A stretch of DNA of 64,000 nt from NCBI RefSeq assembly GCF_900104925.1, contig NZ_LT629735.1, positions 1,458,291 through 1,522,290 on the forward strand. Direction: 5' to 3'. The notes beneath the pieces are model-generated. The model was not told the origin of the DNA, made no database searches, and saw only the letters and a program-made list of their open reading frames with translations. Below are positions 43,560-52,152 of the stretch, one piece after another. A program made the position numbers and the translations under genes. The stretch comes from Opitutus sp. GAS368 (GTDB lineage: Bacteria; Verrucomicrobiota; Verrucomicrobiia; Opitutales; Opitutaceae). Positions within the stretch are counted from its first letter, which is position 1, and each line of letters starts with the position of its first letter.

Positions 43560-46500
43560 TCAGAATTTGACATCGGCGGAAATGAACCAAAGGCGGCCGA
43601 CGGGGGAATATTGCGCCACGTCGACGTTGTTGTTGTTCGAGCCGGCGGGCTGCGACTTCGGCGCAAAGGGCGGCATCTTGTTGGTCAAGTTGTTCACGCC
43701 GACGGTGACCTTCAGGCCCTTGAGGCATTTCCACAGCGCGGAGGCCTCACCCTTCCCGAAGGTGAAGGAACCCTGCAGGTCGAACGTCGTGTAGGCGGCG
43801 ACCTTCGTCGCGGGCGGCGTCGCGGGATTGGCCAGGTAAAGGTCGGGGATCTGGCCGCTGAGGATGTCCGTCATCGAGCTGACATGGGTGCTGCCCAGCT
43901 GCGCGGCCCAGTCGCCCTGCTTCCACTCGAGCGTGGAGTAGAAGCTGTATTTCGGGAACGTGCCGCTCATCGTCTGGCCGTTCGTGGAGTAACCGGCGTA
44001 TTCGTAGACCGGGTCGGTGGGCAGGCGCTGGACGAGGAAGGACTGCAGGTAGGTGCCGGTGGTCGAGACCGTGAACCGGCCGAGGCTGGTGGCGGGCAGC
44101 TCGTATTCCAGGCTGAGGTCCATCGCCTTGACGTGCACCGTGCCGGAGTTCGCCTGGTTGTCCAGGATGTAGAGGTCGCCGGCGTAGCCGGGACTCGTGA
44201 TGTAGGTCTTGAGGCCGCCGGGCGCGGCGAGCAGCGCCTGGCTGGAACCGGGACCGCCCGGGATGTTGCCGACCGCGGCGTTGCGGAAATAGGGCGAGGC
44301 GGAACCCAGGGTGTTGACGCTGGCGACGATGACGTTGCCGCCGATACCGGCGGGCAGGCCGTTCTGGGTGACGTCGACGTAGTTGACCGTCACGCTCAGG
44401 CCCTTGACGGCCTTGGGCGACACGACGACGCCGAACGAGCTCGAGTGCGATTTGCTCGGTTGAAGCCCCGGGTTGTTGCCGTTGCCGGAGAAGAAGGTCT
44501 TGGTGCCGACCGTCGGGTCCAACAGCGCGGTGGCGAGGATCGTGTTGGTGACAAAGCCGCCGTTGGGCGTGGAGAACAGCGCACTGAGGGTCGGGGCCGT
44601 GAACGACCGCGAATACGTGTAGCGAAGGGTGACCTGCTCGTCCACCGGCTGCCACCGCAGGCCGATCTTGGGGACGGTGGATTTGCCGGCGTCGCTGTAT
44701 TTCTCATACCGCTCGGCCAAGGTGAGGTCGAGGGCGTGCAACGCGGGCGGGGCGAGCTTGTCGCCGGTGACCGGCACGCGGACCTCGGCGAAGAGCGAGT
44801 CGATGTCCCGGCCCTGGCCGAACGGGTCGAAGAGCACGCCGCCGGCCCAGTTCGACTTGGTCAGGTCGCCGCGGTAGGAATTGTTGTCGGGCAGGCCGGA
44901 GAGCGATTCGCGGCGCCGGGCCCCGCCGAGCGCGAGGCCGACCCGGCCCGCCGGCAGTTCGCCGAAGGCGCCCACGAGCTTGGCATCGACCGACGTCAGC
45001 CGGCTGTCCACCTTGATCAGCTCGGTGCCGTAGACGTTGGCGAGGGCCGCGGGATCGAGGCCGGCGCGGGCGAACGGATCGAGCGCGGGCTGGACGACGG
45101 TCGCGCCGGTGGCCAGCGAGGTAACCTTGCTGAACTTGCCGCCGGCCATGACCGCGCCGGAGGCGTCGAAGCCGCCGTTGATGGCCGGCAGGAAGTTCGG
45201 GACGAAGACGACGTTGGCGAGGCGCTGGTCGAGCTTGTTCTCGCTGTAGGTGTAGCCGACCTCCCAGTTCCAGTCGGGATTGATCTCGCCGCGCATACCG
45301 AAGGTCAGCCGGTCGCCGCGAGCGTGGTTGGAGGTCTTCACGCGGGTGTCGAGCGTGCCGGCGACGACGCCGGCCACCGCACCGGTCGTGGGATTGTAGG
45401 GCGCGCCCGCCGGCACCGTGACGGTGCGGAGGTTGCCGAGGAAGTTGCCGTTGCCGCCGAGGTTCTGGGTGGAGCTGCGGGTGTCGGCGGTCATCAGGTC
45501 CCCGAAGACCGTCAGTTTCTTCGGGATCATGACCGCGGAATAGCTGATGACGGCGGAGCGCTGCTCCTGGGCGAGCAGGATGTTGGTGTAGGGCGCGACA
45601 TTGAAGAGCGGGATGGAGGGGTCGCCGGCGGCGACGTAGGTGCCGTTGGCGATCAGGTCGGCCATGCCGGCGGCCGTCGCCGCGGTGCCCACGGGATTGG
45701 ACTGGCTGGGCGAGTTCAGCGTCGGCTTCAGGTAGTTGCCGGCGACGAAGCCCGGGAAATTGGTGCCGGGCTTCAGGTTGGCGTTGACCGGATCCGTCGC
45801 GTGGGCCGGATCGAGGACGCCGGCCGCGTTGTAGCGGGAGTAGAGGAAGGGCCGGTCCGCCTGGAAGAGCGGGTCCGTCTTGGACCAGCTGCCGGTCACG
45901 GTGATGTTCGCGTCCCCGGCGTGGGCGCCGGCGACAAAGTAGCCGGAGCGTTCGCTGTAATGCCCGGTGTTGGTGGTGAAGGCGTAGCGGCCGCCCACCT
46001 CGCCGCCGCGGTAGTCGGACTTGAGGATGATGTTGACCACGCCGCCGATGGCGTCGGAGCCGTAGATGGCCGAGGCGCCGTCCGTCAGCACCTCCATGCG
46101 CTCGATGGCGGCGGCGGGAATCATGTTGATGTCGACGAAGCTCTTGCCGCCATTGCCATTGATGCCGCTGGTGGCGATACGCCGGCCGTTGATGAGCACG
46201 AGCGTGTCGAGGTTGCGCAGGGCGATCTGCGAGCCGCCGGCGGTGCTCTGGTTGGTGTTGGTCGCATTGCTGTTGCCGGCGTTGCTGCGACCGGCGAAGG
46301 CCGGGATGCGCTTGCGCAGGATCTCAAGCAGGTTGGAATTCAATCCGGTCTGGGCGATGTCATGCTGGCCGAGCACGACGACCGGCACGGCCGCGGCGTC
46401 GGCCGCCGTCGGGATGTTCGATCCGGTGGTGACGACGTAGGTCTCCAGCCTGGTGACCTCCTCGGCATTCTCGGACCCCGCCTTGGGTGCCGGCGCGGGA

Positions 46501-46856
46501 TTCTTGTCCGCCTTGACCGGAGCCGAGCGCCGCACGGCCAGCGCGCCGGTCTTGGCGTCCTCGCTGGCGGCCAGGCCGGTATCGGCGAGCAGGGCGTCGA
46601 GGGCCTCCCGCGGCCGCAGCGATCCCTTGACCGCGCGGGTCTGAACCCCACCGACCGCCTCCGGGGAGAAGACGATCTCCCGCCCGGCCTGGGCGGCAAA
46701 CTGTTTCAGCGTCTGGCCGGCCGGCCCGGCGGGAATATCAAAGGCCACCGGCTCCGCCGGCGCGGCGAAGACCCGGGCGGGGAATGATCCGGAAAGCAGC
46801 AGCAAGCCGAACACGGGCCAGAGGGCCCGGCGCAAGAGGGTAAACGGGGACTTCAT
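43560..46856 (-). CDS. TonB-dependent receptor with N-terminal STN signalling domain
   Basis: 1098 residues. After the signal peptide (about 1-31), residues 36-105 form an STN (secretin/TonB short N-terminal) domain: FDIPAGPAGQTLKQFAAQAG and LRPREALDALLADTGL. A proline/lysine linker follows, then ETYVVTTGSNIP as TonB box. The plug has TLVLINGRRIATSG and MEVLTDGASAIYGSDAIGG (about 215-270). The barrel ends WFISADVKF. STN receptors signal to a FecR anti-sigma factor, and here fecR-like and sigma genes lie directly upstream (76 bp). The ligand is unknown. Confidence 0.92.
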   Translation of the reverse strand: MKSPFTLLRRALWPVFGLLLLSGSFPARVFAAPAEPVAFDIPAGPAGQTLKQFAAQAGREIVFSPEAVGGVQTRAVKGSLRPREALDALLADTGLAASEDAKTGALAVRRSAPVKADKNPAPAPKAGSENAEEVTRLETYVVTTGSNIPTAADAAAVPVVVLGQHDIAQTGLNSNLLEILRKRIPAFAGRSNAGNSNATNTNQSTAGGSQIALRNLDTLVLINGRRIATSGINGNGGKSFVDINMIPAAAIERMEVLTDGASAIYGSDAIGGVVNIILKSDYRGGEVGGRYAFTTNTGHYSERSGYFVAGAHAGDANITVTGSWSKTDPLFQADRPFLYSRYNAAGVLDPAHATDPVNANLKPGTNFPGFVAGNYLKPTLNSPSQSNPVGTAATAAGMADLIANGTYVAAGDPSIPLFNVAPYTNILLAQEQRSAVISYSAVMIPKKLTVFGDLMTADTRSSTQNLGGNGNFLGNLRTVTVPAGAPYNPTTGAVAGVVAGTLDTRVKTSNHARGDRLTFGMRGEINPDWNWEVGYTYSENKLDQRLANVVFVPNFLPAINGGFDASGAVMAGGKFSKVTSLATGATVVQPALDPFARAGLDPAALANVYGTELIKVDSRLTSVDAKLVGAFGELPAGRVGLALGGARRRESLSGLPDNNSYRGDLTKSNWAGGVLFDPFGQGRDIDSLFAEVRVPVTGDKLAPPALHALDLTLAERYEKYSDAGKSTVPKIGLRWQPVDEQVTLRYTYSRSFTAPTLSALFSTPNGGFVTNTILATALLDPTVGTKTFFSGNGNNPGLQPSKSHSSSFGVVVSPKAVKGLSVTVNYVDVTQNGLPAGIGGNVIVASVNTLGSASPYFRNAAVGNIPGGPGSSQALLAAPGGLKTYITSPGYAGDLYILDNQANSGTVHVKAMDLSLEYELPATSLGRFTVSTTGTYLQSFLVQRLPTDPVYEYAGYSTNGQTMSGTFPKYSFYSTLEWKQGDWAAQLGSTHVSSMTDILSGQIPDLYLANPATPPATKVAAYTTFDLQGSFTFGKGEASALWKCLKGLKVTVGVNNLTNKMPPFAPKSQPAGSNNNNVDVAQYSPVGRLWFISADVKF

Positions 46857-46932
46857 GTGTGGGGTTGGGGTTCACCTGCTAAGAAACGCCGCGGACAATT
46901 TTCCGCTAAAGGTATTTGGCGCCGCCCGCGGC

Positions 46933-47964
46933 TCAGTGCTGCAAGCTGATCTCCGCCTCATCACTGCGCACGGCCCGCATGCCGAAGTCCGATTCCATCA
47001 GGCGAACAAAGCCCTCGATGTTGTCCGAGCGGAAGCTCGCACTCAACCGGACGCGGCCCAGCGCGGGATCCGCCAGCACCAGCCGCACCGGGTTGTGGCG
47101 GTTGAACTCGGCGGCGATGTCCGCCAGGGTCGCATCCGAGAAATCCAGCAGGCGCGGCTGCCAGGCGAGTTGCTCCGCCATCTGCTCGCCCGACAGCTGG
47201 GCGACCTGGGCCGTCGCCGGGGAGAACGGCACCACGGCGCAGTCACCGGGCAGCAGCAGCGGGGTCGCCGGGCTCATGCCATTGGGGGAGTGCTCGTCGG
47301 GATGCTCGACGTGCACCTTGCCCTCGGTGACAAGGACCTCGACCGCCGAGGAGCCGAGCCGGACATTGAACGCCGTGCCGACCGCCTGCACCTCGATCCC
47401 GTGCGCGACCACGACAAACGGGCGCAGCGGATTCTTCGCCACGCTGAAATGGGCTTCGCCGCACACCAGGCGGACCCGGCGTTCACTGGGCGTGAATTCG
47501 ACGGTCAGCACCGAGCCGCGGTTCAATTGCACCTCGGAGCCATCGGTCAGGAGGCGCTCCTCGATCGGGGCCACGGGAGCCCAGCGCCCGGCCGCCGGGG
47601 CGGAAGACGGGGGCGCGGGGCGGGAGAAAAACAGGCCGAGGATCAGGGCGGCGGCCGCCGCCAGGCCCAAGGGCGCATAAAGCCGCCAGGCCCGACGGGG
47701 GAAAACCGCCACCGGCGGAGGGGCCAGCAAGTCCGGATCGGGTCTCGCCTGCACCGAGGCCTGCAGGCCCGCCAGCCGGTCAAGCTCATCCCAGCCGCGG
47801 CTGTGCTCGGCAAACGCGGTGCGGTGTCGCGGGTCGGCCGCCAGCCACTGGGACAGCTCGTCCTGCTCGACCGCGGTCAGACCGCGGTCCTGGCGCAACA
47901 CCCATTCCGCCGCGTGGGCCGCCAACGGGTCTTCATCCGCTTCCGGGTAATGATTCCGGTGCAT
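46933..47964 (-). CDS. FecR-family anti-sigma factor
   Basis: 343 residues. It has a cytoplasmic DUF4880-type N-domain (AAEWVLRQDRGLTAVEQDEL near 17-36), one membrane span (about 110-127, LGLAAAAALILGLFF) and a periplasmic FecR domain (about 145-245, DGSEVQLNRGSVLTVEF and VGTAFNVRLGSSAVEVLVTE). The C-terminal part (LADIAAEFNRHNPVRL) resembles the STN-like segment that contacts the receptor. Its start overlaps the sigma-factor stop by one base (TGATG), so the two are translated together. Confidence 0.92.
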   Translation of the reverse strand: MHRNHYPEADEDPLAAHAAEWVLRQDRGLTAVEQDELSQWLAADPRHRTAFAEHSRGWDELDRLAGLQASVQARPDPDLLAPPPVAVFPRRAWRLYAPLGLAAAAALILGLFFSRPAPPSSAPAAGRWAPVAPIEERLLTDGSEVQLNRGSVLTVEFTPSERRVRLVCGEAHFSVAKNPLRPFVVVAHGIEVQAVGTAFNVRLGSSAVEVLVTEGKVHVEHPDEHSPNGMSPATPLLLPGDCAVVPFSPATAQVAQLSGEQMAEQLAWQPRLLDFSDATLADIAAEFNRHNPVRLVLADPALGRVRLSASFRSDNIEGFVRLMESDFGMRAVRSDEAEISLQH

Positions 47965-48494
47965 CAGCGCGCGTGGTTATGTTTGCGGAAATACTCCACG
48001 CATTTTCGCAGACCGATGCCGCCCTGGGCCTCGACGGTGTGCTCGGAGATGTGCAACCGCGCCGCCACCTCCTTTTGGGACAGGCCGTAGATTTTCCGCA
48101 AGGTGATGATCTGGCGACAGCGTTCGGGCAGGGATTGGATGGCGGCGATCAAAAATTGGAGTTCCTCGGCATGGACGATCGTCTCGGGGATGCCCGCGCC
48201 ACCATCCAAGACAGTTGAAAGGTCGGTTTCCGTTAAGCCATTCGGTTGCGAATATCGCAAGTGCCGCAACTGGTTGAGCGCCAGATTGCGCGCCGTGGTG
48301 AAAAGAAAGGCGCGGGGATTGGCGATCGGCCCCTTCGCGTGGGCCTTCAGAACGCGGACATAGGCTTCCTGCACCAAGTCCTCGGCATCGGACAGCGTCG
48401 AAAACCGGGCCCGCAGCCACGCCAGCACGGCGGGGCCGTGCGGCAGCACCTGCTCCGCAAACCACCGGTCCGAGTCGCGTTGGACGGGGTTCAT
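47964..48494 (-). CDS. FecI-type ECF RNA polymerase sigma factor
   Basis: 176 residues. Region 2 is at about 20-90 (DAEDLVQEAYVRVL; NPRAFLFTTARNLALN) and region 4 at about 120-170 (SLPERCRQIITLRKIYGLSQ; HISEHTVEAQ). With FecR and the STN receptor it should form a cell-surface signalling circuit. Its start overlaps the SBP-28 stop (ATGA), so it is also transcribed from the upstream P7 unit. This would place the sigma factor itself under phosphate control (inference). Confidence 0.92.
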   Translation of the reverse strand: MNPVQRDSDRWFAEQVLPHGPAVLAWLRARFSTLSDAEDLVQEAYVRVLKAHAKGPIANPRAFLFTTARNLALNQLRHLRYSQPNGLTETDLSTVLDGGAGIPETIVHAEELQFLIAAIQSLPERCRQIITLRKIYGLSQKEVAARLHISEHTVEAQGGIGLRKCVEYFRKHNHAR

Positions 48495-49423
48495 GGGGCG
48501 GAGACCAGTGGGAAGAACCCCTGCGCATCGGCCGTGATGGCCCCCTGCCCTTCCGGGCCGAGCACATAGCGCAAAAACTCCCGGGTCACGGCATCCGGTG
48601 CCGGCCCGGTCACGAGATAGATGGTCCGCGCCAGCGGATACCGGCGTTGCGCGATTTCCGCCTCCGTGCCGGTGTAGAACGGGCCGGTGTCCGCCTCGCC
48701 GAGCGCGAGCGCCTTCACGCCGGGCACGGCATAGGCGAAGCCGCTGTAGCCGATCGCGGTCTCATCGGCCGCCACCGCGCGGGTGATTTGCTCCAGCGAC
48801 TGGGCGCCACCGGGCACGTCGGTGTATTCGTGCAGATCGTCGCACCATACGCGGCCGGCGAGCAGGCGGTTTTCCAGAAAGTTGACGATGCCGGGCGGGT
48901 TGCCGGTCTCGCGGCGCACCTTCATCCCGTGCAGGGTGATTTTCCGCGCCGCCCACCCGCCGGTCAGGCCGAGCTGGCCCCAGGTCGTGATTTGGCCGGC
49001 GCGGGAGAAGATTTCCCGGAGCTGGGCGAGGGAGATCCGCGCCAGCGGGTTCTTCTCGTTCACGAAAATCACGATGGCGTGCGTGCCGCCCTTCGTGGCC
49101 CGGCTGCCGGTGGCCACGGGCACCAGCTGCGGCGCGCCCCCGGCGAGCTGCGTGATGCGCGCCTGCTCGGTGGCGAACAGCTCGCGCGCGTAGGGCGCCA
49201 CCCGCACCTCGCCCCGCGCCAACGGATCGGTGAAATCCGCCGAGAATTTCGCCCGGAGCGTGATGCGCGCCGGCGTGCCGTGGTGCTGCGCGGTGAAGCC
49301 GGCCGTCCAGGCCTGCATCAGGCCGTCCATGCTCTCGGCGCTGGCGCAGGGCAGCTCCGCCGCCCGCAAAAAACAAGCCCCCGCCAGCAAGGCGAGGGCT
49401 GAGACTGACAGGCTGACTTTCAC
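48491..49423 (-). CDS. SBP-28, divergent PstS-like binding protein
   Basis: 310 residues from the GTG at 49423; a TTG at 49456 is less likely because it lies inside the SBP-29 gene. Signal peptide about 1-22. The N-terminal domain is shortened. The core is TTWGQLGLTGGWAARKI, and the loop KVRRETGNPPGIVNFL contains an insertion. The C-terminus LRYVLGPEGQGAI is family-typical. It overlaps the sigma-factor start by 4 bp and follows SBP-29 by 1 bp. Confidence 0.85.
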   Translation of the reverse strand: MKVSLSVSALALLAGACFLRAAELPCASAESMDGLMQAWTAGFTAQHHGTPARITLRAKFSADFTDPLARGEVRVAPYARELFATEQARITQLAGGAPQLVPVATGSRATKGGTHAIVIFVNEKNPLARISLAQLREIFSRAGQITTWGQLGLTGGWAARKITLHGMKVRRETGNPPGIVNFLENRLLAGRVWCDDLHEYTDVPGGAQSLEQITRAVAADETAIGYSGFAYAVPGVKALALGEADTGPFYTGTEAEIAQRRYPLARTIYLVTGPAPDAVTREFLRYVLGPEGQGAITADAQGFFPLVSAP

Positions 49424-49424
49424 G

Positions 49425-50489
49425 TCAGTCGAGCTTGGCGAGCTCCTCTTGCACAACCTCGGGCAGCAGCGGCATGAAGACGCCCTCGGCGGCCACGACG
49501 TTCTGGCCCTGCTGGCTGAGCACGCACTTCAGGAACTCCTTGATCTTGGGCTCGAGCTTGGTGCCCGGCGGACGGTTGACGTAGATATAGACGTAGCGGC
49601 TGAGCGGATAGACGTGGTGATACACCGTGTCGATCGTCGGCGCGATGAACGGGTCGCCGTCCTTCTCGGCCAGCGGCACGACGCGGACGTCGTCGGTGAC
49701 GTTGGCGAGCAGCGCGTAGGTGAGGCCGCCGAGCTGCGTGTGCATGTCGTTCGAGGCGACGGTGAACGCGTGGGTGAAGCCCTGGCCCTTGACGTTCTGG
49801 ATGCCGTCGCGCCATTCGCCGTTGTTCAGCACCTTCCACTTGAAGAACTGCTCGATGCCGTTGGGCGGCCTGAGGCCGTAGGGGTGGATCGGACGGTCGG
49901 CCCACTCGCCGGTGAGGCCGAGCTGGCCCCAGGTCGTGATCGCCTCGCCGCCGCGGTTGTGCGACTTGGAATAGATCTGGTCGAGCTGCTTGAAGGTGAG
50001 CCCCTTGATCGGGTTGCTTTTCGCCACCAGCACGATGCTGGTCGCGGTCTTGCCGAGCGAGCCGAGGCTGCCGGTGGCGACCTTGATGGCGAACGGCTCG
50101 TAGCCGAACTTCTTCACGAAATCATCGTGCTCCTTCGGCAGGGCCTCGCGGCCGACGGGCGCCAGGTGCGCGATGCCGGCGGTCAGCGCGGGCACGCCGC
50201 TGCCGGAGGCGCGGGCCTCCATCGTGACGCTGAGGCGCGGGTAGGCCTCGCGGAACATCTTGATCCAGCCGAGCGTGATCTCGTCCATGATGTCGGCACC
50301 GACGAGATTGAGTTCTTCCTCGGGGACGGACGCGACCGGGCCGGGTTTCCACGCGGGAATGGCCGGATCGGCCTTGAGGTGGTGCTCGACCGCGGCGTAT
50401 TTCAGCGCGAAGGCGGGGCTGGAGGCGACCAGGGCAAGCGCGGCGGCGAGGGCCAGCCGCGGCGCGGTGAGGAATGACGGGGTATTCAT
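49425..50489 (-). CDS. SBP-29, PstS-like binding protein
   Basis: 354 residues with a signal peptide of about 28. It starts with KYAAVEHHLKADPAIPAW instead of the LPxYxP entry. The core is TTWGQLGLTGEWADRPI and the loop LRPPNGIEQFFKWKVL, of the PNGI type shared with SBP-13. GEWRDGIQNVKG follows. It is between the propeller gene (24 bp upstream) and SBP-28. Confidence 0.9.
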   Translation of the reverse strand: MNTPSFLTAPRLALAAALALVASSPAFALKYAAVEHHLKADPAIPAWKPGPVASVPEEELNLVGADIMDEITLGWIKMFREAYPRLSVTMEARASGSGVPALTAGIAHLAPVGREALPKEHDDFVKKFGYEPFAIKVATGSLGSLGKTATSIVLVAKSNPIKGLTFKQLDQIYSKSHNRGGEAITTWGQLGLTGEWADRPIHPYGLRPPNGIEQFFKWKVLNNGEWRDGIQNVKGQGFTHAFTVASNDMHTQLGGLTYALLANVTDDVRVVPLAEKDGDPFIAPTIDTVYHHVYPLSRYVYIYVNRPPGTKLEPKIKEFLKCVLSQQGQNVVAAEGVFMPLLPEVVQEELAKLD

Positions 50490-50513
50490 GGAAGGAACAG
50501 GGGCTGGGCCGGA

Positions 50514-51554
50514 TCAGCGGCGCGTGTAAGTCAGCAGCGTGAAGGTGTCCTTGAAATACTTGTTCGGGTAGAACGGCGCGATCTCGGCGCGTTGCTTCTT
50601 GGCCGGGTCTACCGTGCCCTCGGCGGTCGTCAGGTAGACCGTCTTGGTCTTGGGGTCGAGCGCCATGGTCCGGGCGTAGGGCCGCGTGGTGGCCGCCTCG
50701 GCGAGCTTGTAGGTGTCGGCGTCGACCTGGTCGATGATGACCAGCGTGCCGTCGAACCCGTTCGCGGTGTAGATCTTTTTCGTCCCGGCGTCGAAGACGA
50801 TCTGGTCGTTGCCGCGGCCGATCGTGCTTTCAGCGACGATCTTGCCGGTCGGGTCGAACACGAGCAGCGCGGGGTTTTCGCCGCGGGTGGTGACGAAGAG
50901 GCGCTTGGTCGCCGGGTCGAACGCGACGCTGTTCGGCTTCACGTGGCCACCGATCGTCCACTCGCCGAGGAGCGTGCGCTTCCGGGCGTCGATCTTGATG
51001 ACCTTGTCCTTGTCGCGCAGCGCCGTGTAGAAGTTGCCTTCGCCGTCGGCGACGCAGCCCTCGATGCTCTCGCTGTCGATCTTGAGCACACCGTTGGCGG
51101 CGCCGGTCCTGGCGTCGACGAAGGTCACCTGGCTGCTGTCGCCCTGGGTGACGAGGAGCTGCTGGGTGACCGGGTCGTAGAAGGCGTTGTCGGCGTTGTC
51201 GCCGACGTTGATGATGCCGGTCTTCTTCAGCGTGGAGAGCTGGTAAACCAGGAGATTGCCGTCCTGCTTGACGACGTAGGCGCGGTCGAACTCCGGCACG
51301 AGGATCGTGGAGTTGCCGCCCGCGGACCCTTCGAGGGCGCTGGTGATCTGCTTCGCCTTGGTGTCGTAAACCAAGATGCCGTCGTCGCGGCGCGCGATGT
51401 AGAGGCAGTCCCGCGATGGGTCGAAGGTCAGGTAATCCCACGACGGAACCGTCGGGCTCTTGATGGTGAGCGCCGATTCCAGCCGGTAGAATTGCGGGGC
51501 GGCCGACAGGCCGGCCCACGTGAGCACCGCAAGCGCGGCAAGCTTGAGTTTCAT
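50514..51554 (-). CDS. YncE-like YVTN beta-propeller protein 2
   Basis: 346 residues with a signal peptide of about 19. Repeats such as YLTFDPSRDCLYIARRDDG, NSVAFDPATKRLFVTTRG, DQIVFDAGTKKIYTANG and TMALDPKTKTVYLTTAEG indicate a seven-bladed propeller. Homologous to 41862. It lies 19 bp after small protein 3, the same order of small protein then propeller as in the P6 unit. Confidence 0.85.
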   Translation of the reverse strand: MKLKLAALAVLTWAGLSAAPQFYRLESALTIKSPTVPSWDYLTFDPSRDCLYIARRDDGILVYDTKAKQITSALEGSAGGNSTILVPEFDRAYVVKQDGNLLVYQLSTLKKTGIINVGDNADNAFYDPVTQQLLVTQGDSSQVTFVDARTGAANGVLKIDSESIEGCVADGEGNFYTALRDKDKVIKIDARKRTLLGEWTIGGHVKPNSVAFDPATKRLFVTTRGENPALLVFDPTGKIVAESTIGRGNDQIVFDAGTKKIYTANGFDGTLVIIDQVDADTYKLAEAATTRPYARTMALDPKTKTVYLTTAEGTVDPAKKQRAEIAPFYPNKYFKDTFTLLTYTRR

Positions 51555-51573
51555 GAGGACGGGCGGACGGAGG

Positions 51574-52104
51574 TTACTTGGCCGGGGCGAACAGGCCCTC
51601 GTAGCTCGGAATCTTCTTCTGCAGCTCGTCGCGGAGCTTGGTGCCCTTGGCGAAGAACTCGGCCTCGAGCTTGGCGTTGCTGCCGTTGGGCGAGAAATCG
51701 GGGTTCTTGTAGGCGGCGACCAGCAGGCCGCAGTTTTCGCCGGCGGCGTCGCGCAGCGGCATCATCATGACGAACTTCTTGACCGGGTCCTTCAGGCGGT
51801 GCCAGCGGGCATCAAGGATGGTGATGCCGAGCTCGATGATCATCACGTCATCCGGGTCGTCCGGGTTGCCGATGCGGTCCGGGTAGGAGCCGGCGAACAT
51901 CGTGTAGACCTTCGACATGCCCGGGGGCACGCCGTGGAAGGTGATGCTGATCAGCTCGGGGTGGTTGGCCATGATCTCGTCAGACAGCACCTGGGCCTGG
52001 ATCTTCTGGGCCGGGGGCGTCCAGTTCTTCTTGGGGGCCTCGGCGGCGCACAGCACGGTGGCACCGAGGACGAATGCACAAAGCAGTTTGAGGGCGGTTT
52101 TCAT
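51574..52104 (-). CDS. Small periplasmic protein, paralogue 3 of 3
   Basis: 176 residues with a signal peptide of about 20. It has IQAQVLSDEIMANHPELISI, then IGNPDDPDDVMIIELG and MPLRDAAGENCGLLVAAYKN, and ends LRDELQKKIPSYEGLFAPAK. Homologous to 3067 and 42883 but with a longer central segment. First gene of the cluster on this side, 63 bp from the P7 box. Confidence 0.75.
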   Translation of the reverse strand: MKTALKLLCAFVLGATVLCAAEAPKKNWTPPAQKIQAQVLSDEIMANHPELISITFHGVPPGMSKVYTMFAGSYPDRIGNPDDPDDVMIIELGITILDARWHRLKDPVKKFVMMMPLRDAAGENCGLLVAAYKNPDFSPNGSNAKLEAEFFAKGTKLRDELQKKIPSYEGLFAPAK

Positions 52105-52152
52105 AAGCTTCTCGGGATAGGGGTTGCGGGGATGGTGGGGGAAAGCCGACCC

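Noticed and set aside
46876-46912. An eighth Pho box before the STN receptor (GCTAAAG and CTAAGAA present)
   Set aside because: The units do not fall on the 11-bp period and no hexamer lies at the right distance.
1821-50489. A CRISPR array or tandem DNA repeat
   Set aside because: The strongly repeated ~40-bp element has about 1.1-kb spacing and is in frame in genes. It codes for a conserved protein motif, so it is paralogy.
1821-50489. An ordinary pst operon or high-affinity phosphate transporter
   Set aside because: No gene for PstC, PstA, PstB or PhoU is seen on either strand.
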